From assembly GCA_902702965.1 (NCBI GenBank), contig CACRXP010000036.1:1825137-1889136 (forward strand): a DNA stretch of 64,000 nucleotides, given 5' to 3'. A model generated the notes under the pieces. It ran no database searches and was not told where the DNA came from. It saw only the letters and a program-made list of their open reading frames with translations. Positions 33,770 through 50,310 of the stretch are shown piece after piece. The translations under genes and the position numbers were made by a program. Each line of letters begins with the position of its first letter. The stretch's first letter is position 1. The stretch is from Spirometra erinaceieuropaei (taxonomy: Eukaryota; Platyhelminthes; Cestoda; Diphyllobothriidea; Diphyllobothriidae).

Positions 33770-36700
33770 AGACTCACTCTACCGCACAAAGGAGGGCAGG
33801 ATGCAACCACCAGTTTTTTTCTCCGAGGGATCACGTTGTGTGGTAATGCAAGGAATTCCTGAAGCTCCTGGTGATACCCCAAAAAAGAGGGTAAAACATG
33901 ATCTGCTGACATTCCAAAACTTACTAAATAATATCCACCAAAGATCTTCCGTTTGGGACCTTTAGTTAGAAACAACGCAAAGGAAATGCGACCGAGACCG
34001 CTAAAATTCGTATTGGGAAACAAACAGCACGCAGATCTCATCTTGTTGCGAAAGTCCAGACTTCGAAACAACCATCGTGAAGTGTTTTTTTCAGCTGCAC
34101 TATCATCCAATCAAACGGATATAAATGAGCACACTGGTAACGGAAATGAAAAATCGTCAGAGCGAGGGCGAAGGGCATCTGAAAATAGTAAACAACCAAA
34201 TTGTAAAAATACACTGTTCTTTTTTGTGGAATCCCCCCCACGTGAAATTGACGGTAAAAGCGCTGGTATTCAGTTCCAACAATCGTTAGTATATTCAAAA
34301 TCTATTCGTGGACATGGTACACCATGTGAAATATCCAGTAGCAACTATCAGTCGAAAGCACTGGCCAACAACTTCCGGAGATGTAAACTACCGAATAGTA
34401 TAAAATTGATGTACACAAATGTGAAGAGTTTATTCAAAAAATTGGACGAAATAAAATTGACCGTGGCCCATTTCCAACCGACTTGATAGCTCTAACAGGA
34501 ACATGGTTAAATGTGCAGATAAAAGACGCGGAAGTTATTCTAGATGGCTTTCGGCTTCTCCAAATGGACTCAAACGAACGAAAGGGTGGGGGAATTACGA
34601 TATTTATACGAGATGGCATCGACTACGTCGGAGCTGGGCCTCCCCATGTAGGAACATTGGTTGTGAAATACTCAGTTGTTACTCGAATGTGCCAAATAGC
34701 CCAAGCCTCCATACGGCCCTGGTTTACAAACCGCCAGGACAGCGGACGGATGCGAACGACGCACACATCGCCGAGATAAAAGAAATTTGTCAAAGCAAAC
34801 ACATAATGCTACTTGGTGATTTTAACTGTCCAGACATCGAATGGGTTTTTATGCATTGAACGCGATCAGAAAACTTCTTTGATCAGAAATTCATGCAATT
34901 GATCACTGATGAGTTCCTTAACCAACAGGTTAAAGGGGAAACCCGATTCCGAGACTGATAGCAGTCGAGTTGTTTGGATCTCAGCATTACTAGGGATGAT
35001 AGTTGCATTCTCGGATTAGACTCGCACACACCTCTTAGCCAGAGTGACCACTACGTTCTTGTTTGGGAGTACAGTCATTTTTTGAACCTCAGCTTCAAGA
35101 TGCCGTGGAAAGAAATGTACGGAAAGGGCCTTATCCCTGAATGAAAAATCTGCTACAGAAAGTGAACTGAAATGTTACACAAGCACCTGACCCAGAAAGG
35201 GATTGGCTCTTCCTCAAGAACGTGATGCCACACTTGGTACAGAACTGTTGCCCACTAAGGAGAAGATCGAGCACTTCCCGACCAGAGTGGATGACATTAG
35301 AAATGAAGAAGAACCTTAGATTGAAAAGGAGACTGCGGACAAAGTACGCCCGATGTCAACAACCGGAGCACTTTACTGATTTTAAAAAACAGAGAAATAT
35401 ATGTTGGAATTTGCTGAGGAGGGAACGAACATAATTTGAGTCAAAAAACTCTAAAATATCCCGCGAGTTTTCAAAAATTCTTTGGATAAGTGAATAAGAC
35501 GAAACGCAACCGGGACTGCATTGTCTGTCTAAAAGATTGCCAAGGGAATACGGTGCCTGATAATTCAGGAAAGGCGTACCCGTTATCCGATTTCTTTCCG
35601 TCTGGGTATACCGAGGATCCGGCTTTTGATAAAAGATTTTACCCCCATCTGTCAAATCAAGCAATACATTTAGCACTGTAGCCTTCAAAACAGACACGAT
35701 AAGGAAAACTTGGACTCAACTACAGCCCATTAAATCGCCTGGTCCGGACGCCATACTTGCAAATGTAGTGAATGAATTTTCAGACCAACTGGTCTCTCTG
35801 TTATCCAAGATCTTAAAAACTTTGATGGACGCCGGAGCTCTGCCTACCGACGGGAAGAAAACAAATATAAACCCATATATAAAGGCGGCGAAAAAACAGC
35901 CCCAAATAGTCTCAGACCAATGAGTCTCATAAGCGTCTGTTGCAAACAGATGAAAAAGGTAATACAAACGGAGTTGAGACGCCATCTTAAAGAGAACAAA
36001 TTGCTCAGTTGGCATTACCATGGATTAAGAAGGGGTCGATCCTGACTTACCAACCTGCCAGTATCCGTGGAGAACTGGATGAAGTCAGCCAAAATAGGTT
36101 TATCAGTCGACGTCGTGTACATTGATTTCAAAAAGGCCTTTGCTAGTTTTCCACACAGACGACTTATTTAAACTACATCAAATGGGCTTGAGTGCGAATC
36201 TACTAAAATAGTTAGCCGATTTTCTTACGGGCAGATCTCACCATGTGCGTATCGGTGACGCTAAATCGGAATGGGCATCGGTTCGCAGTGGCATTCTCAG
36301 GGAGCCTTATGGGTTGAATTCTGTTCTTAATATATGCGAACGACTGCCTGGACTGTTCAAACTGCGTGCGCGTAATGTTTGCCGATGATCTCAAACTGTG
36401 GAAAATCAATAGAGAAGCCAGAAGATTCGCTACAGTTACAAAACAACCTGGATCGCTTGCAACAGTGGTGTGATTAGTTATGTCTTAACCTCAACCCTAA
36501 CAAATGCCAACTTATTCGATTACGATATATCAACACGAGGCCGTTAAGAATTGAATCTCACTACTTTATAGGAGGTCACCAACTCAAACCCATCAACGAA
36601 TTAAGAGACCTCGGTGTGTGGATGACGCAAAATCTCAAACCATCGTTTCAATGCGCCAAGGTATCAAAGAAGGCCCTGAGTATCCTAGGCACGATTAGAA

Positions 36701-37200
36701 GATCCTCCCTCAGTTCTGACGACGAACTTTTCGGCCGAGTATTTGGAACATTTGTACGGCCAAGGTTAGAATATTGCGTTCAGGCGTGGTGTCCCTGGAC
36801 GAAATAAGACTACAACCCATTAGAGAACTTAGAGAGAAAAGCAACCAAGCTGGTCGGCGGATTGTGTTGCTTACCTTATGAGAGACGCCTGGAAAAGTTA
36901 AAAATATTTTCTCTCTCTTATAGATAATACACAGGGGATATGATCATGGTCTTTAGAAGCGTCAGAAGGCTAGACTGTGCCTTTCAATTTTACGATTTCT
37001 TCGAGCTGGCGAAAATGAAGGAATCTTCGAGGTATCCAATACAAATTGAAGATAAAATATACCAAACTTGAAGTGCGGGTCACATTCTTCTCCTACCGGC
37101 TGGTTCAAGGATGGAACAAGTTGTCGAACTCCGCTGTCTTAGCGGAAGACGTTGAGACCTTCAAAAAAGCTAGATAAATTTATGCTTAATGGTCAAATAA
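33770..37200 (+). pseudogene. CR1-like non-LTR retrotransposon, near full length but decayed
   Basis: Order: ORF1-like region (33830-34250) with PKKRVKHDLLTFQNLLNNI and RPRPLKFVLGNKQHADLIL; endonuclease with IKLMYTNVKSLFKKLDEIK (34404), ALTGTW (34491), GFRLLQMDSNERKGGGI (34544-34600) and HIMLLGDFNCPDIEW (34800-34846); RT entry IKSPGPDAILANVVNEF (35725); NSFRPMSLISVCCKQM (35905-35950); palm A VVYIDFKKAFA (36115); palm C VMFADDLKLWKIN (36373-36410), catalytic box intact; then LRDLGVWMTQNLKPSFQCAK and RPRLEYCVQAW (36604-36800). At least six frameshifts or stops. These domains nick and reverse-transcribe at the target in active relatives. The 3' end lies at about 37200, just before the Helitron end. 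Confidence 0.8.
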
Positions 37201-37325
37201 TTACTCGACATCAATGACTGGCATAAGTATGATGTACATATGTGTATGCTTTTCATCTGTTTATCTGTAAAAAGGTTTTTCCAAGGCTCCTTCTGTATCC
37301 CTTATGTATACAGAATTACACTAAA

Positions 37326-39005
37326 CTAGCTGGACCCGGTCACGCGTTGCTGTGGCTCAGTCTGACGAAATGGAAAAGACAGAGATGAGGGAGGGACACG
37401 TTTCTAATATTTCTAATTGCGTAGTACTTGTGTATATACAATACTTTTTGGCGTTTCATTGTCTGTACAGATACAGAGACTGTCTGATTAGCCGACTCTG
37501 GAGCACACAAAGTATAATTGGCCATCTGAGGAATAATCAGTTTGCAGATCAAAACCGCACAATTCTAAAGATTGGCCCTGAACTTTTTCGATCGTGGTTG
37601 CAAATACCAATCGAATCGGGAGTTGTAGTCACCTAAATTGAGTTGGCATGTCAGTTGGGATCTGTGGAATGCAAGGAGTAAGGACATGTTCGTCTTTAAA
37701 ATGTTCTGTCAATATAGTTGCTTCCACGACGTTGCTCATTGATGGTTGATAATGCGCAACATGATGGTCGGCACGCCGATTTTCGATTGCAGTGCATGTG
37801 GCGGCATCCCTGGAAGATCAAGTGAATTCAAAAATTCCGTTGAATAATTAACTGCCTCTTCTGTATCAACAGCAGTGTCGACGGACGTGCATGTGAATGC
37901 CTCGCTTTGAATCCTAGACTGAATAATATGGTTAAGATGGTCCACTTCTTTGTTCTTGGCCGCAAGAATAGCTCGTTCGCTCAGTCGACCATGGTTGGTA
38001 TAGTTGGTCTGATTATTTAAAAACACCCGTACAATCAGTTCTCCTTCTGAAGACACTAGATTGCCGCAGGAAAGAGATAGTGAAGTATGTCCTGAAATGG
38101 GATCAACCTGTACCGGTCCGTTCCCAAGTACCAACAATTTGTGTGCGAATATCTCAGCTGATCGGTCGTTTTTCAGCTGGACACGCATGTTTGTAGTTAA
38201 TTTCACCATCTGGACGTGGCGCCACAACAAAGAGTATTTCAGGTGGACATTTGTTTCGTCAGTTAGTGCTGATCGAGTAATTACAGGCACTGTTTGCCTG
38301 CAGTCTCCTACAAGCAGTAACAATGCATCTCCAAGTGGGCTGGTGTTCCCGCACAAATCTTGCAGTGTTTGATCACGGGCCTCGAGCGCTTTTTCGTGCG
38401 CTATTGTACATTCATCCCAAACAATAAGTTTGCATTTCTGCAGCACTTTTATCATGCCGGATGCCTTGGAAATGTTGCGCGTAGGAGTTTCCATGAATTG
38501 CACGTTCAACGGCAAATTCAAAGCTGAATGAATAGTTCTTCCGCCGGGTGGCAAGGTTGCAACTATTCCGAAGAACGCCAAAGCTATGTCATTTTTGGAT
38601 CGAATTGCTGTCAGAATCAAGCTTATTAGGAATGTTTCACCAGTACCACCTGGCGCATTTAAGAAGAAGATTCGTCCAACCCCGTTATTGACAGGTCGCA
38701 TTATTTGATCGTAAATGCCAATTTGCCCCAGTGTTAGCTTATGAATGCTTGATTGTAGGTGCGGCAGAGGATCAGCCGTGTTGCAGTTTTGCTCACGGCG
38801 CACGTCCACATCTAACGAAACAACAGATCGGTTTTGTGATGGCTTTCCCAGTTGATTGAGAGCTTTGTTCGTGATTTGTACGGACACATCCTCAATCACC
38901 ATTAACGCACCGTTGTTGATTTCTGCTATGGAATCAACATTTGAATTTTCCCTGCGTAGTCGACGGATGATATATTTAGCCATGTGTAACCAATTGGCCG
39001 AGACC
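37326..39005 (-). mobile_element. Helitron 3' portion with PIF1-like helicase pseudogene
   Basis: The minus frame 39034-37736 (432 codons) is the helicase part of a RepHel protein: LGQIGIYDQIM, Walker A GGTGETF, FGIVATLPPGGRTIHSAL (residues about 160-180), motif II VWDECTIAH, GDCRQTVPVI, LTTNMR, LSERAILAAKN and a 'FLNSLDLPGMPPH' block. The C-terminus continues after a break in other frames: EATILTEHFKDEH, GQSLELCGFDLQ, GQLYFVCSRVG (37690-37450). The Walker A lysine is Glu (38636-38638), which should abolish ATP hydrolysis. The element ends with CTAG on the minus strand (37326-37329) followed by T, as expected for a Helitron 3' end. Its 5' part is cut off at about 39005 by the dispersed repeat. 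Confidence 0.85.
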
Positions 39006-39330
39006 GGAAAAGGAGGGGCTGATGTTAACTGCATCCAGTCAAGCCCGAGAATCTCAGAGAAACGGTGACAGCCTCATTATGTAGGCTGTGGGACAAGTTC
39101 AAGTGAAGCCAAAGAGTAGCGTATTTTTTTGCCCCAGGGGTGATTTGCCCTGACGGCCTGCATTACATCGGCCCAGAGGGGGAGGGGCATGTTCAAGTAT
39201 TTGTAGGGGGTGAGTGCGACCGTTGGGACGCGTGTTTTTGAGCGGATGTCGGACAAATAGGCTCGGGGCGCACGTGCGTCCGAGTGAATGCCGGTCAAGT
39301 GGCCACAGGCTAGCGCGTCAGCAGATGACG
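39005..39330 (+). repeat. Dispersed repeat, copy 5 (partial)
   Basis: GGGGCTGATGTTAACTGCAT through TGGGACAAGTTCAAGTG and GTCAAGTGGCCACAGG parallels 23780-24030. It borders the truncated Helitron helicase and so probably marks a deletion or insertion junction. Confidence 0.6.
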
Positions 39331-40611
39331 TTGTTATGCCGGAAAAACACGTTTTTCGCCCATTATAGGCGTGCCATCCACATAATCATAAAAATAAGCA
39401 TTAAAAACCCGGCTCTATGCGCAGACAGGGTTGTATCAAAATTTCAGCGCAACCGGTGCAGTGCTTTTGGAAATTACCTATTACACACAGAAAATCCTTT
39501 CATTTTTATATGTACAGATATGCCAGATATAGAATCGTCCGCCTACCCATGAGATCCTAGTTCAAAACACTGCTTATATAAACTGATTGGCTTCCACCGA
39601 AAATGCGCAAGAGATCCTATTTCTTCTAAGTTTACCCTTAGTATACCTAGAATTTCCCCTTCATGATAATTGGAGATGAGACAAATAATCCTACTGAATC
39701 CGCCTCAGATGTGGGGTTGTAGCCTCTGCAAACTTAGCACCCCTTAATGGCTTCAGTGAAGGCACTAAGATTTCTTCTCCTTCTGCCTCTTTCTCTCTCT
39801 GTCTCTCTCTTTTAGAGGGTGTTTTCGAAGTTTCAGTGGACCAAACTTTGGTTCGGCCGAATCCCAATTGCTGCCCGCAGGGGACATGTTCATGAATATT
39901 TAGTAACGCTAAATGTTCGGAAGCTACTCGAAATTGGGCAAAAAACCGGCTCACGCTGCGTAACGCGGGGCATACAATATGCTTTGCCGAAGCCAAACTT
40001 ACTAATGAAAAGGTAAAAACATAAAAGACGACCGACAACTCGACTACCTGTACACGGGTCGCTTATTCCCATGCAACTCCACTACTTGTTGAGATGTATC
40101 CCAATTTGACGATGAGGTCCAGTTAACCAAGAAAATACAACTTGCTTGATTTGCGTTGATTTTACAGATACACCCCCGCATTCAACTGGAGAACACGCAC
40201 TGCGTATATATGCACGATTCATACTGCCATTTAACTTTATGGGCTCCTGGCTTTCCCCAAGCTTCTAAAGTTACTTGAGCATTTTATTACGTTATCTGCT
40301 GCAGCTTTTGCGCTCTGTTCGTCAGATTACACCTATCTTCACTGTTGTGCTCCTGTGTGAACATTATCTCAGATTATCACACAGCTGGCTAAATGACTCC
40401 TAAGCGTTCGTAATAGAACTAATTTGTCGTTTGATTAGGGCTGCAAAAACATTAAGTTTGCGGGAAGGCACTGAACTGTTCGTACAAATATAGAGAGCAA
40501 CTAGATTTTCTCATGAGAATGACTTTGTTTTAACAGGTGACTGGTAGACCGTAGGTGTGATTGACGTTTGATTTCTACGCTTAGTCATCTCAGGTGATTG
40601 CAGTAGAGACG
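39331..40611. other. Upstream region of VCP, no gene recognised
   Basis: AT-rich, with a CT-rich tract at about 39775-39815. It should hold the VCP promoter and 5' UTR. No TATA box could be assigned. The word TCATCTCAG at 40587-40595 could be a 3' splice site for a 5' UTR intron or trans-spliced leader, which flatworms use; this is a guess. Confidence 0.4.
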
Positions 40612-44631
<4,020 letters not shown>

Positions 44632-44754
44632 TTCTTTAAAGTAGCCCGTTTTTGCGGGAATTGACATCTGTTGCATTGTTTCCTCGCCATCATTTCTTTC
44701 TAATCTCTGTCCCTGGTCCCTACATTCTGACTGAACTTATATTGTATGTTTGGG

Positions 44755-44760
44755 ATTAAA
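44755..44760 (+). promoter_or_regulatory. VCP: Probable VCP polyadenylation signal ATTAAA
   Basis: ATTAAA lies 124 bp after the VCP stop codon, followed within 30 bp by a T/G-rich stretch. It is the commonest variant of AATAAA. No AATAAA lies between the stop codon and this site. Confidence 0.55.
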
Positions 44761-47565
44761 TTCTTCACTGATCGTCAGTATCTATATGCTTTTTATTTTT
44801 GCAAAATGGTCAACCGATAAGTCCTGACATTTGTCCTTCACACCCATGAAATTTGTGAGAAATTTGCTAGATCTGTGGTAGAAGTTGACAAGGAGTTCTT
44901 TGGTTGGATTGTCTTCCGCACCGGAAGCTAACTTTCGTGGTTATGCCGCAGACAAGTGTTAAGATCGGTCTCTTAACTATGAACAGTCTTGCTACATCGG
45001 GTACTGGCCAGCGAAATACGGTGTCTTCCGCTTACAGCCACAAGTAATGGCTGATGCGCTCTTTTCGGGGTAGCACCCCGATCTTAATGCATGCGTAAGT
45101 GCTGAAGTTGCCTACTATGGTCTATTACAAGTCCGTAGTGACCGATCATCCCTCTATCTGTATTTAAAAATTTGAAGGTATTCCGCCTATGCCTTGCCCG
45201 TGCATGCCTATGCGCGACTAGGGGAGGCAATCCTGACGCCACTGGAAAGTAGTTAAGTGGTTTTGCCGGTCTGGGTCACGGTGACCCGTCTTCATTACTT
45301 GGCCGTTGCACGCTGGAATGTGCCACTACCAACAAGTCGGGTGGGATGATTTATCTATCATTCACTCCACTAACTAGTTTCTGATATAATGAAGTTGGAA
45401 ATATTCCGACGGACAGTCATTCTGCAGGGCCTGGTAGGGTCTGTAAGGTACAATCCTCGGGGTCGTGCACGCCGGTTCGTCACTTGACGACGCCCGCAAC
45501 TGCCTGGGGAGTCAGCTAATGCGGCGTAGGCCTTTCCGCATGACGACTGAGTTCTATATGCCTAAAACGTCCATAGACCCTTGTGAAGTCTTGCACTACG
45601 CTCTCTTGGCCATCTGATGCGTAGGCGTCATGTTCACGGACATTCTGTCAATATGAGCTTCCATTGGCACAGCGTGCGAATATCTACATACCCACTACAG
45701 GCCGGTGGTACTTTGCGAATGGTTCCTCGAGGAAGACGGTCGTCTCGGAGTTCTTCTGTGATATCCGGCATATCACGTAAACGCTGATGCTCTTGGGTCG
45801 GCGGCCAGCCTTCGATACCTGAGATCGGGCTTTCCGCCGAACGAACAAAGGGTAGAGTCGACCATATGTCCGGCCTGACATGTGCGGAACCTCCGCGATT
45901 GCTCTAAATCACCCCGAAGACTAGGCTGCAAGTGCACGAGGCCTCGGTCAGGGTATTCCTCCCGTGTGGATTTTAGGAATGGTTCCTGCTCTCAGACGAT
46001 ACCGCTCGTCTGTATGCTGTAAATGGGGACTGTGCTCCGCTCCCCGAGTTTGCCTTCAGTCGCGTCTGTTGAATGACTACAGTTGTTCGGACAGCCAGTT
46101 AACAGCCCGCTTGTTCATACAACAAATATACGAGATCTAGGTGTTCACCAGGGTGTCTTTTTTTTAATGTCGGTTCCCTATCGACTTGGGCTCTCACTGA
46201 ACCAACGAGAGTAACCCAGGATGCTTGTCAGATAGCCTCCTAGACACCACAACAGATGATTTGACTGGGCTGACCTTATGTATTGTTTGGCCGTCTGCTC
46301 CACGTGGAAGGGACATCCGTCAAACTGGCATGGCTGTCGGGTGGGGCCGGTCTATTTCGTGACCTAGGACCAGTACTGGTGCCCGCAGATGATAGACTAG
46401 TGGCGAGTAATTAACAATCGAGCGGGATACATGGACAAGGGTGTGGGAGTCTGCATTGGTCGCCAGCCCGTTTCCTTCACTAGCTAGTCTTAAAGGGCCA
46501 AAAATTGGGATTCCGAGGTCCATTTGCGGCAAACCGGGATCCGATGGGTCAAAGTAGCAGATCGGTGACGGCACACCTGCGTCCCCAACCATTCTTCCTC
46601 ATACTTGCCTGACCGCGGCGAAACGATGGTGTGTCTGAGCTGCTTTGAACGACTGTCCCTTTTGTCTTGAAGGTATACCTTGGATGTTTACTTCGTCCGC
46701 CTGTTGTCATCGCCGGTGACTTGGCTGGCTTATACCGATGCAAACTTCCTAATTTGTGTACCATAAGTGTACTCCGCGCCCATACAACTAATGAACAGGG
46801 GGCATGGTAAACCACACCCCGTGTGTGTGTGACTATCCTGTTAGCTAGGATTTTCTGGTTGGGCTTGCCCCTAAGACATCCTTGCACTCATGTGACTCCT
46901 ACCTTTCGGGAATCGGATTCGGGGTCCAACAATCTGTCGGCTCCTAGGATCATTTCCGCTTTACCCTGATTTTGGGTTTCTCGGCCTAGGCGACTAGGAA
47001 CAGACCAATCTCAACGCTTTTCAAATTTGTGTCCAGAAATCTCATAGACTACTGACAGCACACGCTATCATTAATTAAGCTTATAAGTGGCGTTTGTATG
47101 CACTCATGGTAGCCTACCCATATTTCTCAGTTCATTGCAGAGGAAAAACGAACTCCATAAACTCGCTCGTATATTTCACGTGTGCGTACTTTCCGGATAA
47201 AATACAGGAGTCTCAACTCGCCTCATTGTCATACAGTCTTCCAGTCCCCGGGCAAAGTTATAAGTACAGTGCATTCGGGAGCCTTTCGAACACGGTCAGA
47301 TGTAGCTTTTCGATGATGTAGAATTTGACGAGAGGCTTTAATATAGTTAGAAAGGTTTGCTTCCCCCGACGGATATTTTCCTAGCTTTGGCAACCAAGAC
47401 CGTCAAAACTTAGAGACCATACACGTCGCCGTGACTGTTTCTGTTAGCAGAGGTTCCTGAACGTACTACCCAACGTACTTCTGCTAGAAAAGCCAGTTGC
47501 GAGTCTAAGACAGTACTGGTTTCATTTTCCATGTCGGATGGCTAGATCACCTCAAACTGGCGTGA
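44761..47565. other. Stretch without recognised gene
   Basis: Only short open frames occur. None shows a known domain, and no finger, RT or endonuclease motif was found. The sequence may be old repeat. Confidence 0.5.
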
Positions 47566-47569
47566 TCGG

Positions 47570-48390
47570 AAGATAAAAGGGCTGAACGACTGTACCTTCA
47601 GAACCTCTGCAGCCAATGGTTATCCCAGACATTTCATCGAGGGAAGCAGGCGCCGAGCGCACAGATAACGGCCGAATGAGCGTAAATTCGAGGTCAGGTG
47701 GGCCATTTCCTTCGTTAAAGAGGTCTCCAAGGCAGTCACTCGACTGTTACAACCCGCCAGAGAAGACATAGCCCATCGGCCCCAGGCAACAATGCGGTGC
47801 CGTCTGACGCAACCTACGGACACACTGCCAGCCGCTGAAACCTCAGGAATTGTCTACAGGAGGCTAAACCCAAACTCCGAACTAGCAACGCACGTTGGAG
47901 AAAGTGGGCATACTTTCGATGTCCAGAGAGTTACCATCTTGGGCCGGGGCAACATGAAAGCAGAACGGCCAATACTCGAGGCTTGGTACTCCGATGCCAA
48001 CTCCACCAACAGGCATCTGGACCTTTCTTCAGCCTACAAAGTCCTACGTCCTCACGTCCGTAGAGCTCAGGACCTAGTAACTAAACTGGACTTAAAAAGG
48101 CCATACATAGACAGCCCGACGGCGAGTTTTCTCTGCAAGGAAGAAGAACCACCCGACAAAGGTTCAATCACCTCCCCCCGACGAAGCGGTGACTCACAAA
48201 GCATACAGATAAAAGGCCCACCAACCATCCCCCGAGAGGCCGAGGCAGCGAGAGAAGAGAAAAATCTATCCGCATGAGGCCGGCCAATGCAGCATGCTAT
48301 TTATAATTTCTGGCCAATTAAGTGCGTGTTACGCTCTGACAATAGAGACCTGGCCAAGCTCTTCGAAACGTCAGCACCTGAACAAGCCCG
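47570..48390 (+). mobile_element. Penelope-like element, copy d, endonuclease core deleted
   Basis: Plus frames give the RT-endonuclease linker (ANGYPRHFI near 47615, EVSKAVTRLLQPA near 47730, EDIAHRPQATMR), then in the frame 47792-48277 AAETSGIVYR joined directly to ATHVGESGHTFDVQRV and EAWYSDANSTNRHLDLSSAYK. The roughly 45 residues between GIVYR and ATHVGESGHTF in other copies, including the GIY-YIG catalytic region, are missing. A C-terminal extension of about 70 residues precedes the stop. A hammerhead-like motif follows at 48336-48372. This is a different subfamily from copies a, b and 2. Confidence 0.7.
48336..48372 (+). ncRNA. Hammerhead-ribozyme-like motif, PLE copy d
   Basis: CTGACAA, stem AGAG..CTCT around ACCTGGCCAAG, then GAAACGTC. 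The GAAA box is intact; G8 of the first box is changed to A. It stands 59 bp after the endonuclease stop. Confidence 0.45.
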
Positions 48391-50180
48391 TCCCGGTGAG
48401 CCCATATTTTTTCCCCAAAACTCTACCTTGTTGGCGTTCTAACACCTCTTCCTCTCTTTGAGGAGATTTTGCCAGTGCTCTGGCTTAGCATTCTGCGGAG
48501 TTTCGTTCTTGCTGACCGTAAATTACGGCTTCATGCGTGTACCCTCTATTACCAGATTGCGCCGTTTTTTTAGAGCAGTTCGCTTTTCCAAACCAGTTTT
48601 CAGACGGACCGTCTCGAACTAGCCTAGAAGGTGCCTCTCCTGATCGCCAACGTCGCCTTCGTCTTTTAAGCCCCTCGATGCTGCCCATCGTCTTGAAAAA
48701 TTTCCTTTTGTGTGTAGTATGAATAATTCGATCGGAATTGGTTGTGCTTAACCCTCTCCGAACTTTGACGCTAGGCCACCTGTAATACATGATTAGTGGT
48801 TCTTACGAATGGGGCCTTTCAAGAGAGGAAAAGTAGAGTTCTAAATTATTTGAAAGGGACAGAATCGTATTTGCGCCGTATGCTTGTTCTAATGGGTGGA
48901 GAACGGTTGTGCAGCGGAGCGCACAACTGTTTCCAACCACTAATTCTACTGGCTTGTGCTCTGTTATCGTCGAGAGCTGCCCGTAAAATGAGAGTGGAAT
49001 TATAGGTGGTGAATGCTCTTAGCTGTCATTTCATCTTTGTTTGCTCCGGCCTGACTGAAAATGCCAGAAGAATGAAGACTTCCCGTATTTACGCTAAAAC
49101 CGCCAGCAGTGGCTGATCGAGGACTAAGACTCACTACGCCCTCTGTCTGCCATTCCGTGTCCAATGGGAATGCAACAGACCTAACACACAAATTCCTTTA
49201 CACCTTCTCAAATCAGACCAGATGCCTACACTCACAGCATCTGGGAGAACAAGCGAATTTCTATTACAAATACCACTCTCCTCAGGTAAACTCGGTTGAA
49301 GTAGATTGTCCCTAATGTGACGGAGGTAACGACAACCTCCGAAATCACAACCGTCTGCTCAAGTCTGGATCATACACCACGACCATGTCACGCAATTGCG
49401 GCCTTTGTCTGATCGTGGGAAACGTGTCGTAGAAGCCAAAGCATCCGGCGAAAAACCGATCTTCTCGGTGGTCCTCAGTCTTTCACCAACATTTTCAGGT
49501 CAGTGCAAAGCCCTTTGGTGAGTGGTTACGACGACGGCAGCACAGGGTATGGGCGCCAATAAGTTAATCTGTAACAGTCCTCTGGTCTCTGGTCGGAAAA
49601 TTCGTTCCACTCAGCCATGCGCAAGATAAAGTACTTGATTGAAAGTGTCATGCGACCGGTAAGTCGGAAGTTACGCACACAAATGACATTACAGGGAATG
49701 CGTCAGCGGTGAGCTGACATGGCAAGGGCTTCTGGTCAAGTTGGAAACCCCAGCACCATTCTATAAACTGATGGAATAGATTTTCGGCAAATGGGCCCGG
49801 CGTTGCTTGGTTGAAACCTTTCCAAATGGGACCTTAAATGTTAGTAATAAACAGTACTTCCCACATCAATAGAATCATTTAAAGCAGCCGATCATAATGC
49901 TTTTCTCTAGCCTGAAGCTACAGATTTGTACACGGCTTTTATATTTCCTTAAAAATTCGAGTTCTTGGAACCAAGCAGCAAAACTTCTTAACGCGTTTTG
50001 GCAGGTGGTAAGTTGACCAAACTTACTGTTATGCGTAACGAGCAAGTCCAAGTTTCAGACCTTCGGTCGCAGATATTACTTAAGTATAAGTCGGATGCAT
50101 CGCACAATTACTAAATAAATTTAACCGTTGGCCTTAGTGTTTTCGAACTTAAAGCTAAATGCTTGTGGATTTATCTTCGC
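48391..50180. other. Stretch without recognised gene
   Basis: Open frames up to 101 codons, with no motif recognised. Confidence 0.45.
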
Positions 50181-50184
50181 GTGA

Positions 50185-50310
50185 CCCATTTGTGAAAAAC
50201 TCGCCGCTCTCTGTGAGGTTTGAACCCACGGCAGCAGGTGCAAGGCTTGGGTACAGCCAGCGCTCCAATCACCTGAGCTACTAGGCCTTAGCGAGGGCCG
50301 TGAGTTTAAT
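50185..50310 (-). repeat. tRNA-derived SINE
   Basis: Minus strand: box A TAGCTCAGGTGA (complement of 50269-50280) and box B GGTTCAAACCT (complement of 50216-50226), both close to the pol III consensus. The tail GAGTTTTTCACAAATGGGTC is shared with 27340-27365. The anticodon arm is extended, so it is a SINE and not a tRNA gene. Confidence 0.75.

Noticed and set aside
44990..46100. rRNA or structural RNA cluster suggested by GC-rich palindromic words
   Set aside because: No conserved rRNA or snRNA segment could be matched by eye.
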